Shown piece after piece: positions 54,621 through 64,000 of a DNA stretch of 64,000 nt; the first letter of the stretch is position 1, and each line of letters starts with the position of its first letter. Source of the DNA: Sphingomonas phyllosphaerae. Its GTDB lineage: Bacteria > Pseudomonadota > Alphaproteobacteria > Sphingomonadales > Sphingomonadaceae. The translations under genes were made by a program, and so were the position numbers. The stretch lies in NCBI RefSeq assembly GCF_029623345.1, contig NZ_JAPYKH010000017.1, positions 1 through 64,000 on the forward strand. Direction: 5' to 3'. Below the pieces are notes generated by a model, which made no database searches, was not told the origin of the DNA, and was given only the letters and a program-made list of their open reading frames with translations.

Positions 54621-55082
54621 ATGACCCTGGACCGTATCGACCGGCAAATCCTCGCACTGCTGCAGGAGGACGGGCGCATGACCAACGTCGATCTCGCCGA
54701 GCGCGTCGGGCTCACCGCACCGCCGTGCCTCAGGCGCGTTCGCGCGCTGGAGCAAGCCGGTGTGATCCGCGGCTATCACGCCGAGTGCGATCCGTCGCAG
54801 CTCGGCTTCCCGATCACCGTCTTCGCGATGGTCAGCCTGCGCAGCCAGGCCGAGCAGGATCTCGCCGCCTTCGAGAACCACGTCGCGGCGATCCCGGAGG
54901 TACGGGAGTGCCACATGCTCAACGGCGAGATCGATTTTATTCTCAAGATCGTCGCTGCCGATCTGGAGAGCTTCCAGCGTATTCTGACGACTAAGCTCAC
55001 GTCGGCCCCCAACGTGGCGAGCGTAAAGTCGTCGCTGACGATCCGCAGTTCCAAGTCGCAGGTCGGCGTCCCGATCGCCTAG
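54621..55082 (+). CDS. Lrp/AsnC-family transcriptional regulator
   Basis: A 153-residue regulator with an N-terminal winged helix-turn-helix (LDRIDRQILALLQEDGRMTN, then VGLTAPPCLRRVRALEQAGV) and a C-terminal RAM ligand-binding domain (AMVSLRSQAEQDLAAFE through DFILKIV). The ATG at 54621 has AAGAGG upstream; longer open frame before it is not typical of the family. The AT-richer stretch at 54535-54600 probably holds its promoter. It diverges from the sensor kinase gene. Target genes are unknown. Confidence 0.93.
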   Translation: MTLDRIDRQILALLQEDGRMTNVDLAERVGLTAPPCLRRVRALEQAGVIRGYHAECDPSQLGFPITVFAMVSLRSQAEQDLAAFENHVAAIPEVRECHMLNGEIDFILKIVAADLESFQRILTTKLTSAPNVASVKSSLTIRSSKSQVGVPIA

Positions 55083-55189
55083 CTCCTCCCTGCTCGCGGG
55101 AGATGGCAGCGCCAAGCGCTAAGGAGAGAGATCGCCGCGAGCGCGTCGCTGCGTGACCTCTGGATCAAGCGCGTCGTGTGCGCGGATCG

Positions 55190-55241
55190 GCCCCTCCACC
55201 ATGCTGCGCATGGTCGCCCTCCCCGCTTGCGGAGAGGATTA
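55190..55241. repeat. Palindromic repeat, family D intergenic copy
   Basis: CCCCTCCACCATGCTGCGCA continues TGGTCGCCCTCCCCGCTTGC and GGAGAGGATTAG, giving two nested hairpins. The layout CTCCACCA-x-TGGTC-CCTCCCCG-x-GGGGA matches the segment inside cobG at 27997-28043. Confidence 0.6.
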
Positions 55242-55272
55242 GCCGCGCCCCGATCGGAGCGCGGCCGTCACC

Positions 55273-56547
55273 TCATGCCTGCGGCGGGTGATCGAGAAAC
55301 TCGATCCACCAGGCGGCGATGTCCGCGCGCGGGCTGCCCTGCACCGCCTGAAAAGCGGTCTTGGCACCCGCGGTATCGCCCGAGTTGGCGAGCGCAATAC
55401 CGAGGCGCGTGTTCACCGTGTTGGCATCCACACCGCCCTTCTGGAGCGCGGTGCGGTACAGCGCGACCGACTTGGCCCACTCGCCCGTGCCCAGATAGGC
55501 GTCGGCGGTGCTGGCGGCGAGCTTGCCGTCCGCCGCCTTCTGCGCGCGCGCTTCGACCGCGGTCATCGAGCCCTCGTTCGAGATCGACTTGTTCGACGCC
55601 GCGAGCAGGCTGTTGGCGTTGGCGCTGTCAGCCGGGATCTTGCCCGCGGCCTTGCCCTCGGTCAGCACCGCCTTGGACTCCCACGGCAAGCCCTGGTCGA
55701 AGGTCCACTGCGCGTAAATCTCATAGTCATACTGGTCAGCCAGCGACTTGCCGGTACGCAGCAGGCGGAACAGGTCGACCTTCTGATTCTTGTCGAGCGT
55801 CGCCACCGCCTGCGTCTGGATGCCCCAGAAGGTCAGCATGTCGCGCCAGTTCTTCTTGGTCGGATAGGCCGCCAGGTAGCGCCGCATCCACGCCACCGTC
55901 TCGGCGTTGTTCTTCGCCTGGTTGTTCTTGGCGATGGCGTATTTGTAGATGTCCTCGCTCGGCTTGGTACCGGCGGCGACCTGCTGGTCGACCATCTTGG
56001 CGAGCGCGGCCGAGCCGCCCGCGACATCGCCCGAGTCCATCTTCAGCTTGACGAGCTGGAGCGGCAGGTTGGGGTCGTTGTAGCCGAGCTGCTGCGCCTG
56101 TTCGAAGAAGCGCGACGCGCCCGCCGGATCCTTGGCGTTGGCCGCGATCACGCCGCGCTGATAAGCGTAGCGCGCCTTGTCCGCCGGCGGGGTGCGCGGG
56201 CTCGCGATCAGCGCATCGAGCGGCGCGGTCAGGCCGGCCGAGCCGCCGCCGCTGTCCATCTTGATCGCCTCAAGGTTTAGCCGCAGCGCCGCCGCGATAT
56301 ACTTCTCGTCGTCGGTCTTGGCCGCGGCCTCGACCTGCGCCACCAGCGGGGTGGCGGTGTTGACGTCCTTGGCGGCGAGCGCGGTCTGCGCCTGCGCCGC
56401 GGGGCCACGAACTTCGTTGCTGAGCTTCAGCTGCGAGCCCTGGTCCTTCTTCTCATCTTTCTTCTGCGCGAGCGCGGGCTGCGCGAGCGCGACGGTGGCA
56501 CCGCCGGCGAGCAGCGCGGCCATGACGGCGTTCGAAAGCATCTTCAT
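55273..56547 (-). CDS. Exported TPR-like repeat protein
   Basis: A 424-residue protein with a signal peptide ending near QPALAQ (about residue 27), a Lys/Asp-rich linker, then helical repeats of TPR/Sel1 style throughout (for example ARYAYQRGVIAANAKDPAGA and TRLGIALANSGDTAGAKTAF). It is probably periplasmic or outer-membrane-associated and may act as a scaffold. I cannot assign a specific role. It is transcribed alone. Confidence 0.8.
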   Translation of the reverse strand: MKMLSNAVMAALLAGGATVALAQPALAQKKDEKKDQGSQLKLSNEVRGPAAQAQTALAAKDVNTATPLVAQVEAAAKTDDEKYIAAALRLNLEAIKMDSGGGSAGLTAPLDALIASPRTPPADKARYAYQRGVIAANAKDPAGASRFFEQAQQLGYNDPNLPLQLVKLKMDSGDVAGGSAALAKMVDQQVAAGTKPSEDIYKYAIAKNNQAKNNAETVAWMRRYLAAYPTKKNWRDMLTFWGIQTQAVATLDKNQKVDLFRLLRTGKSLADQYDYEIYAQWTFDQGLPWESKAVLTEGKAAGKIPADSANANSLLAASNKSISNEGSMTAVEARAQKAADGKLAASTADAYLGTGEWAKSVALYRTALQKGGVDANTVNTRLGIALANSGDTAGAKTAFQAVQGSPRADIAAWWIEFLDHPPQA

Positions 56548-56723
56548 CGACAGGTCTCTCCGAAAAAAATCGCGCCAGAACGCGCGCCGAAAAAATCTCA
56601 GGCCAAACGCTCGGGTGACGCTCTAGTGCCGGTCACGCGGCGGTTCAAGGAAGCGTGGGTGACATTGCGTGTCGCCGCTGAACCGCGATTGAACGTGCCT
56701 CGGGGGCGGCGTAGGGCGGCGCA

Positions 56724-57470
56724 ATGATCGCCGTGCTGTCGCCAGCCAAAACGCTGGACCTCGAGACCCCGCCCCCCTTCCCTGCCACCCGCGCGCGCTT
56801 CGCTGCCGAGGCCGCGACGCTGGCACATGCCGCCTCGCACCTGACGCAGAAGAAGCTGGCCGAGCTGATGAAGATCTCGCCCGCTTTGGCCAAGCTCAAC
56901 GCCGACCGCTTCCGCGACTTCGACACCGCCGCGGAACGCCCCGCGCTCTACACCTTCGCCGGCGACGTCTATACCGGGTTCGAGGCGAAGACGCTCGACG
57001 AGGCGGCGGTGCGGTTCGCGCAGGACCATGTCCGCCTGCTGTCGGGTCTCTATGGCATGCTGCGCCCGCTCGACGGGATGCGGCCCTATCGGCTCGAGAT
57101 GGGCACGCGCTGGGCGCCGCGGAAGAAGAAGCTGACCGACTGGTGGGGTGATCGCGTGGCCACCGCGCTCAGCGAGGATCTCGCGGCGGAGGGGTCGGGC
57201 GCCGTGCTCAACCTTGCCAGCCAAGAATATTGGGAGGTGGTCGCGGACCGGCTGCCCGCGGACGTGCACGTGATCGCGGTCGACTTCCGCGAGGCGGACG
57301 GCCGCTTCGTCAGCTTCCACGCCAAGAAGGCGCGCGGGATGATGGCGCGCTATCTCGCCGAACACCACGTCACCGAGTTGGACGGCATGAAGGCGTTCGA
57401 CACTGCCGGCTATCGCTTCGCCGCCGACCAGAGCGACGACTCGCGCTGGACCTTCGAGCGCGCGGCATGA
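56724..57470 (+). CDS. yaaA: Peroxide stress protein YaaA
   Basis: A 248-residue protein of the YaaA/DUF328 family, a DNA-binding protein that in E. coli limits iron-driven oxidative damage. Family signatures: LSPAKTLDLETPPP at the start, GDVYTGFEAKTL (about residues 77-88), LSGLYGMLRPLDGMRPYRLE (about 104-123) and NLASQEYWEVV. The stop overlaps the start of the SDR gene. Confidence 0.95.
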   Translation: MIAVLSPAKTLDLETPPPFPATRARFAAEAATLAHAASHLTQKKLAELMKISPALAKLNADRFRDFDTAAERPALYTFAGDVYTGFEAKTLDEAAVRFAQDHVRLLSGLYGMLRPLDGMRPYRLEMGTRWAPRKKKLTDWWGDRVATALSEDLAAEGSGAVLNLASQEYWEVVADRLPADVHVIAVDFREADGRFVSFHAKKARGMMARYLAEHHVTELDGMKAFDTAGYRFAADQSDDSRWTFERAA

Positions 57471-58126
57471 CGCGCGCGGTGGTGATCGGCGCGGGCGGCG
57501 GCATCGGCGCCGCGCTCGCGGAGGCGCTGGAGGAGGAAGGCCAGGAGGTGCTGCGGCTCGCGCGCGGCGACCTCGACGTCACCGACGAGGCGTCGATCGC
57601 GGCCGCCGCGGCGCGCGCGGGCACGCCCGAGCTGGTGGTGGTCGCTACCGGACTGCTCCACGACGGCGAGCACGGACCGGAGAAGGCGCTGCGCGACCTC
57701 GACCCGGTCTGGCTGGCGCGGCAATATGCGGTCAACGCGATCGGGCCCGCGCTGGTCGCCAAGCACTTCCTGCCGGTCATGCCGCGCAACGGCCGGTCGG
57801 TGTTCGCGGCGCTGTCGGCGCGGGTCGGCAGCATCTCGGACAACCGGCTCGGCGGCTGGTACGGCTATCGCGCCAGCAAGGCCGCGCTCAACCAGCTGAT
57901 CCGCACGCTCGCGATCGAGGACAAGCGCCGCAACGACCGTGGGCTGGTGGTGGCGCTGCACCCGGGCACGGTCGACACGCGGCTGTCCAAGCCATTCCAG
58001 CAGCGCGGGCGCGACCTGTTCCAGCCCGGGCGGGCGGCGGTGCAGCTGCTCGACGTGCTCGACGGGCTGCGCCCGACCGACAGCGGCAAGATCTTCGCCT
58101 GGGACGGCGCGGAGATCACACCTTAG
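57467..58126 (+). CDS. Short-chain dehydrogenase/reductase (CsgA/YgfF type)
   Basis: A 219-residue single-domain SDR. The nucleotide-binding GAGGGIGAALAEAL lies at about residues 8-21, and the active-site pair is in YGYRASKAALNQL (Tyr and Lys about 128-132). HPGTVDTRLSKPF is the substrate-side motif seen in cell-cell-signalling CsgA-like SDRs. The substrate is unknown. It is translationally coupled to yaaA. Confidence 0.88.
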   Translation: MTRAVVIGAGGGIGAALAEALEEEGQEVLRLARGDLDVTDEASIAAAAARAGTPELVVVATGLLHDGEHGPEKALRDLDPVWLARQYAVNAIGPALVAKHFLPVMPRNGRSVFAALSARVGSISDNRLGGWYGYRASKAALNQLIRTLAIEDKRRNDRGLVVALHPGTVDTRLSKPFQQRGRDLFQPGRAAVQLLDVLDGLRPTDSGKIFAWDGAEITP

Positions 58127-58131
58127 ATCCG

Positions 58132-58219
58132 TGCCCCGGCGCAGGCCGGGGCCCAGTGGGGCGACGATGGTGAATCTCGCGGGTGTTTTTCCACTTGGGC
58201 CCCGGCCTTCGCCGGGGCA
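58132..58219. repeat. Long palindromic repeat before gyrA, family B
   Basis: GTGCCCCGGCGCAGGCCGGG plus GCCCAGTGG on the left pairs with CCACTTGGGCCCCGGCCTTC plus GCCGGGGCAC on the right. This forms an 88-base hairpin with inner stems in each arm. It sits just after the SDR stop and could end that transcript ahead of gyrA. Confidence 0.8.
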
Positions 58220-58334
58220 CGCGCACCCCCGCATCGGGTAACGCCCCTCACGCGCACGCGCGCGTAAGCGTGACTTTGTGGCCGCGCCGTCCTACACCCC
58301 GCCCAACAACGATTCCGCAAAAGAAAGAAGCATC

Positions 58335-61162
<2,828 letters not shown>

Positions 61163-61166
<4 letters not shown>

Positions 61167-61522
61167 TGGCGGACGAGCGGCCGATGCTGGCCTATAAGGT
61201 GCTGACCGGCGAGCAGGTCGCGGCGCTGGAGCGCGAAGGACGGTTCGACGGCGCACCCGTCGACCTCGCTGACGGCTACATCCATCTCTCCACCGCGGCG
61301 CAGCTCACCGCGACGGTGGACAAGCATTTCGCCGGCCAGGACGATCTCCACGTCGCCGCGGTCGACCTCGAGGCCTATGGCGACCGCGTCCGCTGGGAGG
61401 CGGCACGCGAGGGCCAGCTCTTCCCGCACCTCTACGAGCCGCTGCTGCTCGAGACCGTTGTCGCCTACGGACCGCTGGAGCGGCTGGAGACTGGGGCGGT
61501 GAAGCTGCCTGTCGCCGGATAA
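61163..61522 (+). CDS. DUF952 family protein
   Basis: A 119-residue protein of the DUF952 family, with YKVLTGEQVAALE near the start, the DGYIHLSTAAQL motif (about residues 36-47) and HLYEPLLLETVV (about 90-101). The fold resembles ADP-ribosyltransferase-like domains, but the function is unknown. GTG at 61163 or ATG at 61166 can start it; either overlaps the gyrA stop. Confidence 0.88.
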
Positions 61523-61565
61523 GGTGAGGGGGGCGGGAGCGTCGAGCTCGCCTGCCCCCTTCCAC

Positions 61566-61750
61566 CGTCATGCCGGACTTGATCCGGCATCTGTGCCGCC
61601 ACGAGCAGGCCGGGCCGGACCTCATTGTCCAAGTCACCACTCGCGCCACCGTCACCCCCGACTTGTTCCGGGGCCAACTCGTCCGCTCAGGCGACCGACG
61701 GGGACGCGGCACGATAGATCCCGAACCATTCCCGGCATGATGGATGGGGA
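61566..61750. repeat. Cluster of degenerate family C repeat halves
   Basis: CCGTCATGCCGGACTTGATC followed by CGGCATC at 61566, CCGTCACCCCCGACTTGTTC followed by CGGGGCC at 61649, and CATTCCCGGCATGATGGATG near 61726. They resemble the arms of the element at 44976-45071. The 61523-61832 gap otherwise shows no gene. Confidence 0.55.
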
Positions 61751-61832
61751 AGGCGCGGAGAAGACGGAAAAGCCTCAACGCATCGTGCTTCCAGGCGCGG
61801 GAGCCCAGAGCCACCCGCGTCGTCGCCCGTGA

Positions 61833-61859
61833 CCCTGGACTCCTGCGTTCGCAGGAGCA
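61833..61859. repeat. Short palindromic repeat, family A copy 5
   Basis: CCTGGACTCCTGCGTTCGCA followed by GGAGC. It is nearly identical to the copy at 45151 and lies just past the stop of the convergent DUF488 gene. Confidence 0.6.
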
Positions 61860-61873
61860 CGCGCCGGCTTCCC

Positions 61874-62305
61874 TCACGCGTACAGATCCACCACCTCGCG
61901 CCCCTCTCCGACCGCGTCAAGGAGCAACGTGCGGTGGCAGTGGCACGGGTCGCGCTCGAAACACAGCAGCGCGCTCGGCCGCTCGTCCGCCAGCTCGAGC
62001 ATGCGCGCCGCCGCCACCTGCGCCTCGGGCAGCGCGAGCTGCGCCTCGTACACGGCGGTGAGCGTCGCCACGTCGCCCTTCTTGGCGGCGTCGCGGCCGG
62101 GCTTGGGCGTGCCGAGCGGCTTGAGGTGGACGTAGTCGATCCCGGTTTCCTTCAGCGCCGCGGCGAGTGACGATTTGGAGAAGCCCGGCCGCCGCGACAA
62201 CGGCAGCGCGCGCACGTCGATCACGCGCCGCACCCCTGCCGCGGTCAGGGCGGCGAGCAAGGAGTCGACCGTCGTCCCCTCATAGCCGATGGTGTAGATC
62301 GTCAT
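61874..62305 (-). CDS. DUF488 family protein
   Basis: A 143-residue protein of the DUF488 family: [19 protein letters not shown] at the start, [17 protein letters not shown] (about residues 28-44) and a Cys/His cluster [12 protein letters not shown] near residues 117-128. The function is unknown; the Cys/His cluster suggests metal binding. The start is the ATG at 62305. It diverges from trmFO. Confidence 0.88.
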   Translation of the reverse strand: MTIYTIGYEGTTVDSLLAALTAAGVRRVIDVRALPLSRRPGFSKSSLAAALKETGIDYVHLKPLGTPKPGRDAAKKGDVATLTAVYEAQLALPEAQVAAARMLELADERPSALLCFERDPCHCHRTLLLDAVGEGREVVDLYA

Positions 62306-62364
62306 CGCGCCACGCTGGGCGCGCGCACCTGACAAGGCAAGCACGAGGCGCTATCGCGCACCCC

Positions 62365-63675
62365 ATGGAACATGACATTCACGTGATCGGCGGGGGACTT
62401 GCCGGGTCCGAGGCGGCGTGGCAGCTGGCCGAGGCGGGGTTCCGCGTCCGCCTCTCCGAGATGCGCGGCGGCGGCGACACCACCCCGGCGCACCACGGCG
62501 ACCATCTCGCCGAACTGGTCTGCTCGAACAGCTTCCGCTCCGACGACGCCGAGAGCAACGCGGTCGGCCTTCTCCACCAGGAGATGCGCGCGCTCGACTC
62601 GTTGATCCTGCGCGAGGGCGACCGCCATCGCGTGCCCGCCGGTTCGGCGCTGGCGATGGACCGCGACGGCTTCTCCGCCGGCGTTACCGCCGCGCTGCAA
62701 GCGCATCCGAAGGTGACGATCGTACGCGAGCGCGTCGACACGCTGCCCGACACGCCGGCGATCATCGCCACCGGGCCGCTCACCGCGCCGGCACTTGCCG
62801 AGCGGATCGCGGGCGAGACTGGCCGCGACGCGCTCGCCTTTTTCGACGCGATTGCGCCGATCGTCCATCGTGACTCGATCGACCTCGACACCGCCTGGTT
62901 CCAGAGCCGCTGGAACAAGGGCGACGGGACGGACTATATCAATTGCCCGCTCGACAAGGACCAGTATCACGCCTTCGTCGACGGCCTGCTCGCCGGCGAG
63001 AAGACCGAATATCGCGAGTGGGAAAACGTGCCCTATTTCGAGGGCTGCATGCCGATCGAGGTGATGGCGGAGCGCGGGCGCGAGACGCTGCGCTTCGGCC
63101 CGATGAAAGGTGTCGGCCTCGACGACCCGCGCACCGGACGCTGGCCTTATGCCGCGGTCCAGCTGCGCCAGGACAACGCCCACGGCACCTTGTGGAACAT
63201 CGTCGGCTTCCAGACCAAGCTCAAGCACGCCGAGCAGGTGCGGCTGTTTCGAACCATCCCTGGGATGGAAAAGGCCGAGTTCGCGCGGCTCGGCGGGCTG
63301 CACCGCAACACCTTCATCCGCTCGCCCGAGCTGCTAGACCCGCAGCTGCGGCTGCGCTCGCGCCCGAACCTGCGTTTCGCCGGGCAGATCACCGGCTGCG
63401 AGGGCTATGTCGAGAGCGCCGCCATAGGGCTGCTCGCGGGTCGCTTCGCCGCCGCCGAGCTGCGCGGTGAGGCGACGCCGCCCCCCCCGGTGGAGACGGC
63501 GCTCGGCGCGCTACTCGGCCATATCACCGGCGGCGCCGAGGCGGAGAGCTACCAGCCGATGAACGTCAACTTCGGCCTGTTCCCGCCGATACCCGGGCGC
63601 ACCAAGAAAGCCGATCGCAAGAAGCTGTACACCGATCGCGCGCGCGCCGCGCTCGCGGTGTGGATGGCGCCGTGA
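62365..63675 (+). CDS. trmFO: tRNA (uracil-54-C5)-methyltransferase TrmFO
   Basis: A 436-residue folate- and FAD-dependent enzyme that makes ribothymidine at position 54 of tRNAs. FAD motif [20 protein letters not shown] is at residues about 6-25, [14 protein letters not shown] at about 52-65, [16 protein letters not shown] at about 194-209, and the C-terminal [20 protein letters not shown], whose Cys is catalytic. The ATG at 62365 is chosen because it directly precedes the FAD motif. Confidence 0.97.
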   Translation: MEHDIHVIGGGLAGSEAAWQLAEAGFRVRLSEMRGGGDTTPAHHGDHLAELVCSNSFRSDDAESNAVGLLHQEMRALDSLILREGDRHRVPAGSALAMDRDGFSAGVTAALQAHPKVTIVRERVDTLPDTPAIIATGPLTAPALAERIAGETGRDALAFFDAIAPIVHRDSIDLDTAWFQSRWNKGDGTDYINCPLDKDQYHAFVDGLLAGEKTEYREWENVPYFEGCMPIEVMAERGRETLRFGPMKGVGLDDPRTGRWPYAAVQLRQDNAHGTLWNIVGFQTKLKHAEQVRLFRTIPGMEKAEFARLGGLHRNTFIRSPELLDPQLRLRSRPNLRFAGQITGCEGYVESAAIGLLAGRFAAAELRGEATPPPPVETALGALLGHITGGAEAESYQPMNVNFGLFPPIPGRTKKADRKKLYTDRARAALAVWMAP

Positions 63676-64000
63676 GGTAAGAGACGGCGCGGGAAAGAAG
63701 GCTCCTTCCCCGCGCTAATACGTCGATCGTCGATCGGTGAAATTTGGTCACCCAGTCGATCGTCGGAGTGAGCTCCCAACCCTTCTGGCTCGACGAATAA
63801 TTCTGGTCGACGTGGATGCCAGCGCATTGTGTCAGCGGCAGGCCGCCATAGCCCATGAAGCAATGGTCCGCGTAACCATCCTGAACCTCATTGTCCTTGG
63901 CGATATACCAACCACTTCCGTCGTCGCGGAAGCACGAGTGGCTGCCCTCCGAACACGTCTTGCCGGTCACCAGCGGCGCCTGTGATGCCGCGATCGCCTG
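63566..64000 (-). CDS. Secreted protein, 5' end cut by the window edge
   Basis: The frame is open to the right edge and reads [18 protein letters not shown] at the edge, which looks like the end of a signal peptide and the mature start. Four Cys occur in the first 60 or so residues visible ([23 protein letters not shown]), suggesting disulfide bonds outside the cytoplasm. The recognisable part ends near [12 protein letters not shown] (about 63720). The frame then continues to 63566 across the trmFO hairpin and 110 bases of trmFO, so the true C-terminus is doubtful. No family is recognised. Confidence 0.5.
   Translation of the reverse strand, partial: QAIAASQAPLVTGKTCSEGSHSCFRDDGSGWYIAKDNEVQDGYADHCFMGYGGLPLTQCAGIHVDQNYSSSQKGWELTPTIDWVTKFHRSTIDVLARGRSLLSRAVSYLTAPSTPRARRARDRCTASCDRLSWCARVSAGTGRS
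63687..63715 (+). terminator. Strong stem-loop after trmFO
   Basis: GCGCGGGAAAGAAGG and CCTTCCCCGCGC form a long stem eleven bases past the trmFO stop. There is no T-run, so it is a likely but not classical transcript end. Confidence 0.55.

Overview
The window is GC-rich, densely coded, single-copy chromosome of an alphaproteobacterium. It is most likely a member of the Sphingomonadales (Sphingomonas-like). I infer this from the PQQ-repeat BamB next to a YfgM-like protein, UPF0262, a DUF5818 protein, a long sphingomonad-type TonB-dependent receptor, the aerobic cobalamin gene set, and the many short palindromic repeats between genes. There is no phage, transposase, CRISPR array or rRNA operon.

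Layout. 1-4.0 kb: minus-strand housekeeping genes (bamB, yfgM-like, panB, a membrane protein, an ArsC/Spx-like reductase). 4.0-10.9 kb: a looser, less GC-rich accessory stretch with a tRNA-Pro fragment, a GFA/PhzF pair, a decayed response-regulator receiver, a Fis-type helix-turn-helix protein, a possible 41-residue ORF, a small membrane protein, a secreted amidohydrolase and an unknown exported protein. 10.9-16.9 kb: a probable glycan-use locus (acyltransferase, GH36-like glycosidase, TonB-dependent receptor) with a palindromic candidate operator upstream. 17.2-22.2 kb: a phosphatase-like gene, tRNA-Pro(GGG), yajC-secD-secF, an Mth938-like protein and a DUF4126 protein.

22.2-44.9 kb: a large aerobic cobalamin cluster. 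A first cobalamin riboswitch precedes cobW-cobN-cobG-cobH-cobI-cobJ, cobK on the opposite strand, then cobL-cobE-cobM-cobB-cobF. A second riboswitch precedes cbtB-cbtA (proposed cobalt uptake), cobO, a DUF1636 protein, cobT, an alpha-ribazole phosphatase and cobV. cobQ, cbiB/cobD and cobC run back on the minus strand and cobU diverges from them. Together these cover precorrin-2 to adenosylcobalamin, except CobA, the CobS/CobT chelatase subunits and BluB, which are not in the window.

44.9-64 kb: a repeat block, dnaB, UPF0262, a GH25-like protein, cdd, the cyoABCD ubiquinol oxidase operon, a DUF5818 protein, tRNA-Ile2(CAT), a sensor kinase, an Lrp/AsnC regulator, a TPR protein, yaaA, an SDR enzyme, gyrA, DUF952, DUF488, trmFO and a secreted protein cut by the right edge.

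The most striking observation is that three cobalamin genes (cobN, cobG, cbiB/cobD) each contain an in-frame extra segment that looks like the short palindromic repeats found between genes elsewhere in the window. This resembles the protein-coding palindromic elements known from Rickettsia. The reading frames stay open and downstream catalytic motifs are intact.
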